Assembly: GCF_032118995.1 (NCBI RefSeq)
Contig: NC_092649.1
Location: 26,285,927 to 26,349,926 of the forward strand
Length of the DNA stretch: 64,000 nucleotides
Direction of reading: 5' to 3'
From: Asterias amurensis
Lineage: Eukaryota > Echinodermata > Asteroidea > Forcipulatida > Asteriidae
A model generated the notes under the pieces. The model ran no database searches. It saw only the letters and a list, made by a program, of their open reading frames with translations, and was not told the DNA's origin. The translations under genes and the position numbers were made by a program. The first letter of the stretch is position 1. The number at the start of each line of letters is the position of its first letter. This document shows positions 41,086 through 53,586 of the stretch, in pieces.

Positions 41086-43851
41086 ATGGCAGAGGCAGAG
41101 AAAAGACAACTTCTTCCATCAGCCGGTGACACTGTGGAGAAGTCTCAGTCACTCAATGACGATGGGGATCGGGAAGAGAACCTTCCCATCACCCCAAAGA
41201 CAGAACATCACTTTAATATCAGAGGAGGTCGCTCATTTACAGTAAGTTGGTTCAATTCGTTTCACGATTTTTTTCTTCAGGTTGCCGACGGCCCAGCTCC
41301 TATATATTGGAGACAACTTCATCGCGGTATCTCCATTTTTAATATCATTATGCCCGTGTCATCAAGAGGGAATGGTAGTAATTTCTCTGATTTATTTTAT
41401 AATCAAAGAGACTAGGCAAGCAATATTTTGATAAATTCGTGAAACATAAGATTCTATGTTTTCTTCCATTAGGCTGTGTACAAATCGTGCCTGCAGGAAG
41501 TCCAGGCTTGGTGGCTCTTTTGTAAACATGTGATGTCACAGGTCACACTCGTCAATAAGTTGGCGTGTTGTGAGGAGGGAACACACACATCGTACTAAAT
41601 TATTTATTTCTTTTCCAAGATAAAAGCCACCAAGCTGAACGTCATCCTCACCATCTTAACCATCCTCTTCAACTTGTCCATGGTGATCTCCCTGCCACTC
41701 TTGAACAACACGGTGGACAAATACAACGATGCCTACCCGGTCATCCTCTACACAGCAGTCTGGTTCCAACCCTTCTTCTTCGGACTCGTGTACATCAACA
41801 AGTACATCAATCCTCTTGCCCTCACTACGTCATCAGTCTCGCATAAACTCATGGCTCTGGTGGGCTTTTTGAACGCAGCCAACGGGATACTGGTGGTGTA
41901 CGCCAGCGACCCGAGTAGAACGTCCGGGGCACTGCAGGCTCTCCTCTCCACGTCAAGCATCCCATTTACGGTGATATTTCGGTACATCATCTTACGGAAA
42001 GGTGACTTGAATAATAGACCTTTATCATGCTGCCTCCATTTTGGACAATAATGAATGCTAAGAATCATTTTGCAATTAGGAATCAGACTTTTTTGTTCTT
42101 CCAGCCCTGGTTTTGTAACATTTATATCAATGGGAGAAATTTAAGATGGCCGCACCGTGATACAGGTTTAATCTTGGGGTCTGAAAATGTTGATTTAATC
42201 CTCAATGGGAAACTTTTGAGCCGGGTGCCGGTGTGACAAGAGATTCTGTCAAATTATTATATAACTGTTTCTATTAATTGGTGAAAAGTTTATTCTGAGT
42301 ATCAAAACCATTGAACTTTTGCAGGAGTGGGCAGGGCCCGGCTGGTCTGTACCGGCATTGTCTTGATCGGTCTCTTCATAGCTTTAGAACCGGAGATATT
42401 CAATATTGGTCAGAGTAACACACCGCAGCCTGGGGCAGTCACGGGCATCATGGCTGCCCTTTGGCCGGTCATCTTCTTACTGGGCTTCCTCCCGCTTGGC
42501 ATCCTCAATGTACTGATCGAGAGGGAACTCAAAAAGGGTCAGGTAGGCGCTATTAGGCAATGATTGGAGTTTACCCCAAAGATGACGTAATAAATAACCT
42601 CTGCGAATATGTATTTTAGGTTTTTCCATTGGTATATATGAACAATGTCAACAAGGCATACAAATTAGGCTCGTATGTTCTCTTTAGAAAACTCGCCTTA
42701 AAATTAATTTCCTTTGTATGGTGATTTTTTTTTAAACTATTCTTTTATAACAATCCTTTTTATAGAGATATCACAGCGGGAAGGATTTGAGAAGCAGTGT
42801 TTTTATTTTTAAGTTGCCGAAAGTCTTCTCCGTTACTTCACTGATTCTTATAAGATTTAAAAACATTCGATATCTCAGAAGAAAACCATCCACACATCTT
42901 ATAAACCAACGGTATCAATATCAAGCGCCTGTGATCGGGAACATTACACAAAATGTCACCCCTTTATTCGTTGCCATAAATCTTTTTGTCATTGTAATTA
43001 TCCAATCCGTACTTATTACCAGTGTATTTTCCCTCCACTTTTAACAAACCGCTGTATCGTTTTGTGTTACCTTTCCCCAAATACAGACCGAGTCTCTTGT
43101 GTTTCTGGCTTGGGTACAGCTTTACAATACTATGTTCATTCTTCTGGCCTTTTGGACAGACTTTATTCCAAAGTTTGGCGCTGTAAGTATTTAACCACGA
43201 GGGAATTTAAGTGGGTTAAAAACTCTTTAAAAAACATTTTCCTCTTGTTTTTTTTTATCAATAGCTTGTAGATCTTCTACATGGGTGTACAGCTATCGAA
43301 CAATGTAAATGAATAGATGATTTGAAAAACAAATAGTATTTCGAACTACAAAATACTTTCGAGTTGTCCGTTTTTTTTTGTTTTTTTTTTACACAACTTT
43401 CATTTTGCTAAAGAATTGTTATAACTTATTATCTCACCAGGCAAATTCAATACAGGAGTTCGGACGGAACATGTTGTACGCGCTCAAGTGCATGTACTTT
43501 GCCGACCCCGAATGCATCAACGCAGTGCCAGCTTACATCGTCTTCATCTTCGCCTACTGCCTAGCCAACCTCATGGTCTTTCTTCTGGTCAAGTACGCTG
43601 AGGGCGCTATTTGGCTGGTCATTGTTCAGGCTTTAGTCACGCCTCTCGGGAGTCTGTTCTTCACCCTGTTCAGTGTGGCTCCTCTACCCGGAGAGGAACA
43701 TGGAAAGTTCCACTGGGCCCCGGATTTCAACTTATCAGTAGCTTTCAGGGTTGCCGGTTTAGCGATTCTAGTTCCCGCTGTTGTGTTTTATAACTATTTC
43801 GGTGAAATGGAGAGGAAAAAACTAATGAAAAAATACGACAGTTCTTTGTAA
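41086..43851 (+). CDS. CRT-like transporter, DMT superfamily
   Basis: Five coding exons, 41086-41241, 41620-42001, 42325-42542, 43087-43182 and 43441-43851, join in phase and give 420 residues. A cytosolic tail of about 52 residues is followed by about ten hydrophobic segments. Residues 5-10 (EKRQLL) form an acidic dileucine motif. The block STSSIPFTVIFRYIILRK resembles the TM4-region SIPINM...ILR of Plasmodium CRT (424 residues). The segment EPEIFN after TM5, a cysteine-containing lumenal loop (LKCMYFADPECINA) and the basic C-terminal tail also fit. CRT-like proteins export peptides, amino acids or drugs from acidic vacuoles. The substrate here is unknown, and a more distant DMT member (such as SLC35) remains possible. 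The start is supported by a preceding in-frame-free leader and a clean donor. AATAAA lies at 44239-44244. Confidence 0.78.
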
Positions 43852-44238
43852 AACTAAAAACCACCCCAAAACAACACTAGAAACTAAGTTTTGTTAATTT
43901 ACAAAATCAAGGTGTTCATGAGTGATGTCATGAAATGGTAATCGAATGGCACGATAATGACATTTTACCCGTCAACTTGAAATTATGGCCTTTGAAAAGT
44001 TTCTCATAAAATGTTTACCTTCCTGTTTGAACCGGAAGACAGGGCTACATTTGAATGACATCAAGTTCAATTTTTAAAGTCACCTAAATGATGTATAGGT
44101 TATACACAAATATTGAGAGTTTTTAAATGATTTTTTTAAATAGGCCTATTACACTTCAGCTTTGAACAGGAAGTCAAGGTCAAAGGAGTCATACTCTGTG
44201 AAGCCTTTGTTAAGTTTTAAAGATGTTGTATAGATTGT

Positions 44239-44244
44239 AATAAA
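44239..44244 (+). terminator. Candidate poly(A) signal of CRT-like gene
   Basis: AATAAA about 390 bp after the TAA stop of the CRT-like gene. Motif only. Confidence 0.45.
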
Positions 44245-45344
44245 ACCCATTGAAGTTCTTTACAAAGATCTTTACAAATGTGTTTTAACCGAAAGTGAGG
44301 GTGAAATGGGTCACTATCTTTGTTAAGTTTGTAAAAGAAATTGTTGATGATATTTGTACAGATGCAAGGATCCAATGAGTAGTTCAGGAGAAATTAGTTT
44401 TGTTCAGAATTAATATTAAACTCCATCTTCTGGTTTGAACAGCCAATGTACATATGGTTCAGGAGTTAAAACAAATTATTATTGTCAATTATATATTAGA
44501 ACTTTCCGCGATGTACAGACAAAGTAAAGTTACAATGGATACCGCGGGTCTCATATTAGCATGAAGGTGCACAAATGTAGTTACCGGTACCCTGTCAACC
44601 GTGGTAATATGCCACCAGTTGAGGGGGCAGATAAAAAGTGAGTTTGTTCGTTGGGTTTTTTGTTTTGGGGAAGGGGGGGGGGGGAGGAGGTGGGAGGGGG
44701 CTCAAGTATCTAGTTTCTTTATGTGTCAAAAATGTTTGTTTTTAAACACCATGATCTACATGAAAACAAAAAATAAATAAAAAATAACCGGATATTAATG
44801 ATTTTGTAAAGTCTTTGTTTAATGTCCCTACACTCTTTATGCAGAACTAAAACAACATCCCTTGTGTGCTCGAATATAATCGGTCATCCTCACAAACAAA
44901 TGCTGAACAAACAGTAATAGAAATTTGTAAAAATGACTTGCTTGGACAAAATTCAGACATTTTTAGATTACCTCACTAGTCAAAATTTTAATCTTCAAAA
45001 TTTAAAATACCTGCGATTTTGTGTTAAGAAGTCATCAAGTATGACATGGGTAATGAAATAAATTATATGCACTTTATGCAGAACTATTCCTCTTTAAAAA
45101 AAACAAAGAAAGGTTATCTAAAAAAACCAGCAACTAATAAACAAAATCATATATGAAAAACATAAAACAAAACAGAAATATTCTTTAAAACCTCACAACT
45201 TCACACATCTACAATTTGCAAGAGAATAATGAAAGGAGAAACGGTTTTGCATTACTTTGTGTGCTTTCAGATGCATAATAAAGAGGCTGCACGGGAACTT
45301 TGAGATTGCAAGCCTGATGCTTCAGAGAGGCAATGGAGGGCTTG

Positions 45345-45555
45345 GAGGCACAACAATTTGCTTAGCATGAAATTTCTTCCTTGATAAAAACAAGATTACC
45401 AACCAAATTTCCATATTGCTTGTTACTGGTATTCAGCTGTTGTTAGCTTATCCTGAAAATCAGGTGGAAATTTGGTTGGTAATCCTGTTTTTATCAAGGA
45501 AGAAATTTCATGCAAAGCAAATTTTTGTGCTTAGCAGCTCTATGAAATTGGGCCC
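45345..45555. mobile_element. Family J MITE (J3)
   Basis: Arms AATTTGCTTAGCATGAAATT and the reverse, ending ATGAAATTGGGCCC. The left terminus is eroded. Confidence 0.7.
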
Positions 45556-45991
45556 TGGTCAATGCCTTCTTGCCCATAAATTCACAATTTCCTCATAAGG
45601 TGCCCTTTACCAAGGAAAAAATGCCCTGGTGCCCTTGCCCTTTCAAAAACGAAGCTATCAGGGCTGAGTTTGGCCCCCAATTTATTATTATGATATAAAA
45701 AAAAAACAGTTGAGGTTCAGTTGACCACTCAATGTGAACTATTACAAACCAACCACAGACGTAGAAACTAAACACATGTGAACATCTACAAAGTTGTATG
45801 TACAATGTAATGTAAAAAGTGTGTCGGTAAAGAAAGTGCTGTGTCAGATTGTGGTGTTTTTTTTAACGGGATGTCACAGGGGTTGTCCCAGGGGATGCAT
45901 CTTCAAAATCCTTAAAAAAATTATCCTGCATAGTCACAATATTCAACAAATGTAAAGTCTGTCCCAACTCCTGAGCCAATATAGCTCATCT

Positions 45992-46239
45992 GGGCCCAAT
46001 TTCATAGAGCTACTAAGCACACAAATTTGTTTAGCATGAAATTTTTGCCTTGATAAAAAAACAGGATTACCAACCAACTTTCTATCGTGATTTTCAGGAT
46101 AAGCAAACAACAGCTGATGACCAGTAACAAGCAATATGCAACTAATGGCAATTTGTGTGTGGTAATCCTGTTTTTATGAAGGAAGAAATTTCATGCTAAG
46201 CAAATCATTGTGCTGAGCAGCTCTACGAAATTTGGCCCA
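45992..46239. mobile_element. Family J MITE (J4)
   Basis: Full palindrome of family J with terminal GGGCCCAATTTCATAGAGC. It lies about 280 bp below the NFYB stop, probably in its 3' UTR or flank. Confidence 0.75.
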
Positions 46240-46519
46240 GGCCAGTGTCTATATCTGGTTTCATTGGCTTTTAACGACTGGGATTTATATGTGTACAAGA
46301 AAACTGAGACATGAAAAAAGGCCAGGCTCCTTTTTTGGTTATAACATTCCCATTGCTTGAGCATACAGGGAACATGACTTACATGGTAGTCAGTATAATG
46401 TAGGTCTACTGCTGCCAGTCTTCGATAAGGTGCAGTTTCAGGTGGAGTTGTGGTGAGGCATTTATGGAGTAGTAAAAGTGCTATGTACAACCGCCAGCTC
46501 AGTATCACCCTGTTCTCTC

Positions 46520-49500
46520 TCAACTGAATGAAAGCTGAAATACAATAAAAATGTCATTAGTCAGAATTTAAAAATATGAGCATATCCTTTACAAGCCACA
46601 CAATCCACTAATTGTAACACTCCACCCTAAAGAATATTTAAAGACACTGGACACTATTGGTAATTGTCAAAGACCAGTTTTTTCACTTCGTGTATCTCAA
46701 CATATGCAGAACATAACAAACCTGTGCAATATAGAAAGGTTTGCGGTAACACCATGTAATGACTATCTCTAGTGAGTTGGCGTGGTTCTGAAAAGAACTG
46801 TTGGCTTCAACTCGACGTTTTCGATCAGTATGCTCTGATCGTCTTGCAGGGCATCCTAACTACATTTTTGACTACAGCGTGGTATTTAGACTTGGTTTCA
46901 AGTCTGTGATCGTGCGGTCCAGATATATTATTGGATGAAACAGCGCCCTCTCGTGAATAAACATCCGTCGTTAGAGCGAGTTTAGAGCGTGGTAGCAAAT
47001 CTACGGCGGAATTCTGCGTGGCTGATGCAGATGAATAACCGCACTCTCAGACTTGAAATCAAGGGGACCGATCAGAGATCGAAAAATACTCGGACGCAAA
47101 TCTGAAACTCGATTTTTTTTTCTACGGGCGATCGTGCACAAAGTGGTTTTGTTCGTGCTGAAATGATTTGCGCAAAATTGTTTGCACAATCAGTCGATCT
47201 TGCAGGAATAATTTGTGCAACGTGCAACCATGGAGGAAGAAATCTTCCTCCATGGAAACTGCCGATCGTGCAGGAATGGTTTGTGGTTTGTGCAATTGGC
47301 TTATCTGTTTGCGCAATTTGTCGATAGTATAGGAGTAGTGTGCGCAATATGCCAATAGATATGGAATAATTTGCGCAATATGAAGATCGTGCATGAATTA
47401 TTTGAAAACAATGTGGGAATGGTTTGCGCAATTTGACGATAGTGCAGGATTGGTTTAGCGCCCGGACAAAATTTAACCCTGTGGAGAACCCTGAATTACC
47501 AATAGTGTCCAGTGCCTTTAGAGGGTTAGGTACTGAAAGCAAATCAATAATAAACTTGTCTCAAACCAGGAGCTTACCTGTGTGGGATACGCTGCTGGAT
47601 ATGACGGTGCTACAGACTGGTCCCCCGACATCAGGTTACCGGCAATACCTTCAGAAATAGTCAAAAGTATAATCGAACAGTAAGAAAAATGGCTCAGAGA
47701 TTATTTGGAGAAGAATAAATTTAATAATAATATTGTTAAGTATCAATTTATCTGGTGGGAGAAGCTGTCCAGTACAATCATTCTAGTTTGAATAAATGTA
47801 GTCTTTGTAGCCATTGCTTTTTATATTAGTAGACAGCAGGTTAAGATTTATAAGTAGGCCTAAGTATAAAATACTATGGGGTTGGAGGGTTGGAAACCAA
47901 CCAAACAACAACAAACAACACACATTTCATTTCATTGTTCATTCAAAAATTTCACAGGTAAAATTATTACAACTACAGTACAAAATATACATACAAAAGG
48001 CAAGAGATATAAAAAATATAAAAGCAGAATTAGCAGACTATGGTACACATTCCAAGAAAAAGACAGGACCATGGAAAACCTGAAGGACTACAAAATCAGT
48101 AAACTTATTAAATGTATAGTTTTTTTTCAAAAATACCATTATTAAATTCAAGTTCAAATTCAAATAAAAACTTCAATCACCCTCAATAAGCAATAGACCG
48201 ATCCAGTAGGCTCCGCCCAGGACGCACGTGTGAGCAAGAACATGTGGGGCTCTCCAATGCCTTTCTGCACAACTCTGCCGCGCGCGCCAAGATACGTGCA
48301 CGCATGTCGGACCTTAGTGTCGGACCTTCTTTGCGTTGTGATTGGTCAATACGCAATGGGACGGAGCTTAATGGATCGGTCTATTACATCAGCTGACCAG
48401 CTGCATATAAAAACATCAATAGTAATGGCTAGGAATAGACAATATACAATTATTTAAAAATATATGTTTGACAAAATGAGAAAGCAGATATATGTACAAA
48501 TGGATGAAACCACAGCAATATATACAAGTGAATACATATCAAAAACATAAATCGAATGTTCATCATTAAAAACATAAAAAACAAATTATACATATACAGT
48601 CTAAACAGTTTTGCAAAAGGGGAGTCTAAATTATCGTCAAGAAGGAAGGAATTGAAACAATATCGCTGGTTAAGATTAGACAATAAACCATTCAAAGCCA
48701 CATAAATAAAAGTACGTTGAAAATAAGATTTACATGCTTTGAACCATCCCACATCAAGAATTCAAGCAATGACACAACTTTATTTAGGAGGATGTTATGT
48801 GTGGCGTTTCAGTTTTCTTAAATACATATAAACCGACAAATTAAAACATGTATTTGTGATCAATATTTTCAGCATCCCCCTGGTACCGGTGTTCAGCGGT
48901 CGATTTCACAAAGAGTTAGGACTCGTCTTATCTCGAGTTAGGACGAGTAACTCATCCTAACTTAGGATTAATTTTAAGGTCTGCATGCTACAATGCAGGG
49001 TTGGGACTCGTCCTAAGTCCTAAGATTAGTCCTAAGTTAGGAAGAGTTTTGTGAAATCGAAGGCTGGTCCCAGCTACAAAGGAATTCTGAGGTTATGGGC
49101 ATGCAAAATCATGTGCTTTACCGGGCTGTACACGCAAGTGCAGAATTCTGCGGTAAGTGGGGCCATAAATTGGGCCCAGGGCTCCATTTAACAAAGCAGA
49201 GGATGCTGCTTAGCAAATTTGTTGGCTAAGCAAGAAATGATTGGGATACCAGTCACAGCAACGGTAACTGTACAGTGTTCTGGCTGGTAAATTATTTTTG
49301 CTAAGCAAATATTTGTTTGTGCTAGGCAAGTTTTTTGTGTGAAGAGTACATACCGAACTGATCTTGAAGGTCATCCATTCCGTCTGATCTTAACGACGTT
49401 GATGAGATGCCTGACAAAGACTTCTCTCCCTTCATTGACTGTAGGGGGAAACAAAATCAAGCAATAGTATTTAAATGAACGTTACAGAATTGGTAAGAAA

Positions 49501-52500
49501 CAAAATCCTGAAGATGACAGATTTACATCAAACTTACACGGTCTAATGATGATGATAGTAGAAAACATCCCTTGAAATACTTATGACTGAAATGTCATAT
49601 TTGGTGAGAAATAAATAATCTAATTTCGCAGTTGGAGTTTATCGCTCAGCTAGCTTGTCTTTGAGTTAATGAAATTTCATTTGACCACTAATAACTGGTT
49701 GTACTCGGTACTTGAATACTATATTATTTAGAATAAAAACAATAATGGGAGTTCAAGGCGCAATACATGCTGAAAATCTGAGCTACAAAAAACTTCCTTG
49801 GGGCAAGTAAAACCCACATTTTACAAGCCTGGTAGGCTGCTTCGCAAAAAACTTAAAGGAACACGTTGCCTTGGATCGGACGAGTTGGTCAAAACAAAAG
49901 CGTTTGTAACCGTTTTTTATATAATGCATATGGTTGGAAAGATGTTTTAAAAGTAGAATACAATGATCCACACAAGTTTGCTTCGAAATTGCGTGGTTTT
50001 CCTTCTACTGTGCGAACTAACACGGTCGGTCATTTATGGGAGTCAAAATTTTGACCCCCATAAATGGCCGACGTGCTAGTCGACGAGGTAAATGGAAAAC
50101 CACGCAATTTCGAGGCATGTTTGTGTGGATCTTTGTATTCTACTTTTACAACATCTTTCTACCCATATGCATTTTATAAAAAACGGTTACAAACGCTTTT
50201 CAAAGACCAACTCGACCGATCCAAGGCAACGTGTTCCTTTAAGTGCAAGTCCCTCATTTATCTATTTCTCAAAGACAAAAGAGGCAGGGAACGAGTACAT
50301 GTTACGATCAAGTGCCTTCCTTCAAAATGAACTGTTTGCAAGAAAAGAAAAAGTTAAAAGAAAATAGCTTACATCTCTGTATTTCTGTAGATATATTTTC
50401 AGTGGTTCGGCGTAGTTATCGAAACCCAGTGTGGACATTGCAAACAGGATATCTTCACCATTAATGGTTTTTCTTTTTTCCTGATGACATCGGTCGCTCG
50501 CTCTGTGGTGTCCAATTAAGGAAGATTCTAATACAAGTTTTGAATATTTTGGCACATGTACTTTATACAATTGAAAAAAAAAACTAACATGTTACTTATT
50601 GATTTCTCAGAGGTACATTTGAACTTACTCTTCACGGAGGTGAGCATAGTTAAATACTTAATTTATGCTGTTTTATGCTGTCTTAATAGAAGTTTCATAA
50701 GGATTTAGACAAAACATTCCTAACAGTTGTCGCCCCGACGATTCGGATTATAGGAATACCCGGTCACTTGGTTGTAATTACAGGACTATCCGGTTTATTA
50801 ATAGGTATTCGCGTCCCTTGCGGATATTGGGTTAAGAAAAAAAAGGCATTCGCGGTTACGGATAGGAAAACCTATTCGCCATTAACTGGATATTCAAATT
50901 ATTCGCCCAGGCCTACAGGGGGCACCAAGACAACAACCAGGCAAGGGGCACGGGGGCAATCGCCTCCATTGCCTCTGTGACATATCAGGACTGAGATTGA
51001 TTTAACAAAAGGATACTCGCTTGTGATGAAACTGATGAACTCTGACACGCACTCCTGCACACACTCCTTGGCCTCTTTAGATATCTGGAGAGTCAAGAAC
51101 AACAAACACAATGTCATAAAAGGCAACTTTCTTATTGCAAAAAAAAGAGGAAATGGCAAATCACACTAAACTTATGCGCAGTATTTCATTTTTCTACGGC
51201 ATTGTTTTTAAACTAATGAAAAGCACTAAAAGAATAGCCCATTTATTTTGTCTTATGGTATTAAGTATGCTTCAATACTCAACACATTGCAAGATATTAA
51301 ACATTTTACTACACAGTGATGTACTTTTAATCAATTGAAAAAAAAATCCATGGTTGTTAGTTGATAGTGTAAACATATTGCTTTCCTTTCAGTTAATTGG
51401 TATGATGACCGTCGTACATGGGAGTTGCTGTTTTTTTTTTAGAGTAGCAGGCTTTTAAGTTCATCTTTGAGAGGGCAAGGACATTTTCATTTTGAGTAGG
51501 GCACTTCCATCGGGAAATCTTTAAGTCTATGGGCGATTTCTGAAGGAGCTATTTGTGTGTGTAGCACCAGGGCTGATCTCTAGGTAATTCCAGGCCTGGT
51601 TTGGTCAACCAATAGACCGATCCATTAAGCTCCGCCCAAGAGACCGATCCACTCAGCTCTGCCCCATTGCGTATTGACCAATCACAACGCAACGAAGGTC
51701 CGACAAATAAGGTCTGACATGCATGCGCGTATCTTGGCGCGTGCGGCAGAGTTGTGCAGAATGGCATTGGAGAGGCTCACGTGTTCTTGCTCACACATGC
51801 GTCTTGGGCGGAGCCTACTGGATTGGTCTATTGTGTATTGCGTCCATGACTATAAAGTCTGACATAAGTGCGCGTACGGTTGGAGCGCGCGACAGAGTTG
51901 TTCAGAATGGCATTGGAGAGGCTCATGTGTTCTTGCTCACATGTGCGCCGTGGGCGGAGCCTAATAGATCGGTCGACTACGAAAACGCACAGCTTGAGAG
52001 GTACAGTTTGCTTAAAACTGGTTAGTATCAATCTAATGGACATGGTTAATAAGGATTTTGTAATCAAACATCATCAACAACGTCTTCACCTTCTGAACAT
52101 GTACCTTGCCAGACTTTGGGATGGCATTCTTCATAATACGGCTGACGTTAGCGATGGGTAGAAACCGGTCTTGTTCCCTGAGCGGCGAGGTGCTCTTCTC
52201 GTCTCCTACAATCTCCTCTTCTGCTCCCCCTGTTAACGAGTCATCTCCTGAGACAGAGGCAAGAAGGAAACTCAAATTATAACCAAGAGCAGAAATAGTT
52301 TAAATCATCAGAATATATATTCACATAATATTAAAATGAGCAAATCTCAATACATTTTATATTCTGCATATTCCATTTCAGACCCTTCAGTGCTAAATTC
52401 AAACTAGAGATAATTATGTAACACCCAAGCAGATCCTTGCCATTTGATTGGAGGATTGTCCGTCACGTGATAGCAAATAAAAGTACCATTGCCTGCTGAG

Positions 52501-53134
52501 TCACTCACCCTGCTTTTTTCGTTCCATCCGAAAAGTACCATTGCACGCTGCCAACGTGCAAAGTGACATAGTTTTCGAGAAAGAAGTAATTTTCTACGAA
52601 TTTGATTTTGAGACCTCAAGTTTAGAATTTGAGGTCTCGAAATCTAGCATCTGAAAGCACACAACTTCGTGTGACAAGGGTGTTTTTTCTTTCATTATTA
52701 TCTCGCAACTTCGAAGACCGATTGAGCTCAAATTTTCACCGGTTGGTTGTTTTATGTATATGTTGAGATACACCAAGTGGGAAGACTGGTCTTTAACAAT
52801 TACCAATAGTGTCCACTGTCTTTAACAGAATTGACAGAGAAATATCATTTTCATAGGCAACTATTTTGTCACAAAAATGTTACACAATTATCATTCAGTT
52901 GAAAAACACAAGACCAGCGGACTCAACCAGTCAATAGTTTACTGGTCCGACACTAAAATCACTAGCCTCTGGTCCAGTGTTAGATTCAAGCCGCGGACGG
53001 TGAGGAAATACATGAACAAAATGATTAGGGTACAACCAACCATCTGTAGTATAGAGTGCTGTTGAGAGATTTCCATAGTCGCCTGCCATGGTCAACACCT
53101 GTGGGCTATCTGTGGTTGCCTCTGTACTGTCCAT
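46520..53134 (-). CDS. NFYB: Nuclear transcription factor Y subunit beta
   Basis: Seven coding exons on the minus strand: 53134-53041, 52247-52105, 51084-51017, 50502-50373, 49438-49354, 47648-47578, 46534-46520. Phases close, giving 201 residues (human has 207). The N terminus begins [12 protein letters not shown]. The histone-fold domain spans about 54-145, with [59 protein letters not shown] and [19 protein letters not shown], nearly identical to vertebrates. The tail ends LSFS, like the vertebrate QFS. NF-YB pairs with NF-YC and then NF-YA to bind CCAAT boxes. The last exon codes only four residues. A donor at 54554/54553 marks a probable upstream noncoding (or coding, see findings) exon. 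Introns carry E2, C2, L elements and a MITE with a large insert. Confidence 0.95.
46642..47520. mobile_element. Family A MITE (A10) with a large insertion
   Basis: The left end follows TTAA (46638-46641) with AGACACTGGACACTATTGG. The family A sequence breaks at about 46733 (AACAAACCTGTGCAATATAG) and only the far right terminus is seen at 47496-47520 (ACCAATAGTGTCCAGTGCC). The insert includes a GGTTTGCGGTAACACCATG repeat also found, reversed, at 59650-59680. Confidence 0.6.
47110..47460. repeat. Degenerate about 30-bp tandem repeat
   Basis: Repeated blocks of CGATCGTGCAGGAATGG or similar, each followed by TTTGTGCAATTTG or TTTGCGCAATATG, about ten diverged units. The long minus-strand open frame over it is repeat-born and is not called as a gene. 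Confidence 0.6.
48191..48386. mobile_element. Family L MITE (L1)
   Basis: Termini AATAGACCGATCCAGTAGGC and ATGGATCGGTCTATT, with CTCCGCCCA next to each end. Other copies: 51611-51831, 51840-51978 (half) and 63808-63988. Confidence 0.75.
48899..49061. mobile_element. Family K palindrome (K2)
   Basis: GTCGATTTCACAAAGAGTTA at the left and TTTTGTGAAATCGA at the right, with GAGTTAGGACGAGTAACTC inside. NFYB intron. Confidence 0.75.
49475..49690. mobile_element. Family C MITE (C2), left half
   Basis: TTAA (49471-49474) then ATGAACGTTACAGAATTGG. The interior matches C1 and stops after GTTTATCGCTCAGC. NFYB intron. Confidence 0.6.
49857..50238. mobile_element. Family E TTAA MITE (E2)
   Basis: Same termini as E1, flanked by TTAA (49853-49856, 50239-50242) and exactly 382 bp like E1. 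It lies in the NFYB intron below the exon at 50373-50502. Confidence 0.85.
51611..51978. mobile_element. Family L MITE (L2) plus a tandem half copy (L3)
   Basis: L2 runs from AATAGACCGATCCATTAAGC to GGATTGGTCTATT (51831). From 51840 a second family L segment repeats GACATAAGTGCGCGTACG through GGGCGGAGCCTAATAGATCG. A further short family L piece lies within L2 near 51640. Confidence 0.65.
52560..52821. mobile_element. Family A MITE (A11), left end lost
   Basis: Typical interior from GACATAGTTTTCGAGAAAG to the right terminus AATAGTGTCCACTGTC, followed by TTAA (52822-52825). NFYB intron between the first two coding exons. Confidence 0.7.
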
Positions 53135-53251
53135 TACGTCAAGAGGGTACTGCGGACTACTGTAGTGTTAATGTTCTATACTTATCACCAAGCAACAAAG
53201 CACCATCTGTAACAATAGGATTCATCATGAAAGTTTATAAGTATGACTGAA

Positions 53252-53586
53252 AAAGGAATATTACAGAATTGGTAAGAAACAAAAATCGTGAAGATCACAG
53301 ATCTAAATAAAACTTACACATTATGATGAGGATAGTAGAAGGCATTCCTTGAAATATTTCTGTCTGTTTATCGCTCAGTGAGCGTTTTTTATTAATTTTT
53401 GTTTTGGCATCGATGCAATGCAAAAAATTTGTAATCGGTTTTCCACTATTCTCTCGTGACCCAGATGGCCGATCGATCTCAAACTTCTACAGGTTTGTCA
53501 TGTACATGTATATGGTGGATTACATAAAGTGCTTACAATGCCAGCAACTTTTATTATGCTAGCAAAACCAATTCTGTAATGTTCCT
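53252..53586. mobile_element. Family C MITE (C3)
   Basis: Left AGGAATATTACAGAATTGG (eroded), right CCAATTCTGTAATGTTCCT followed by TTAA (53587-53590). It lies just upstream of the NFYB start codon exon. Confidence 0.7.

Larger units (their letters stand above)
43852..46519. other. Convergent region CRT-like / NFYB
   Basis: CRT-like 3' UTR to the AATAAA at 44239-44244, a G-rich run near 44673-44699, AT-rich sequence, then family J copies at 45345-45555 and 45992-46239. No other gene is supported. Confidence 0.55.

Noticed and set aside
42787-43044. Extra CRT-like exon (85-residue open frame)
   Set aside because: Exons on either side join in phase without it, and it lacks fitting splice sites.
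47072-47542. 156-residue minus-strand open frame
   Set aside because: It lies on a degenerate tandem repeat inside a disrupted MITE; no domain, splice context or plausible start.
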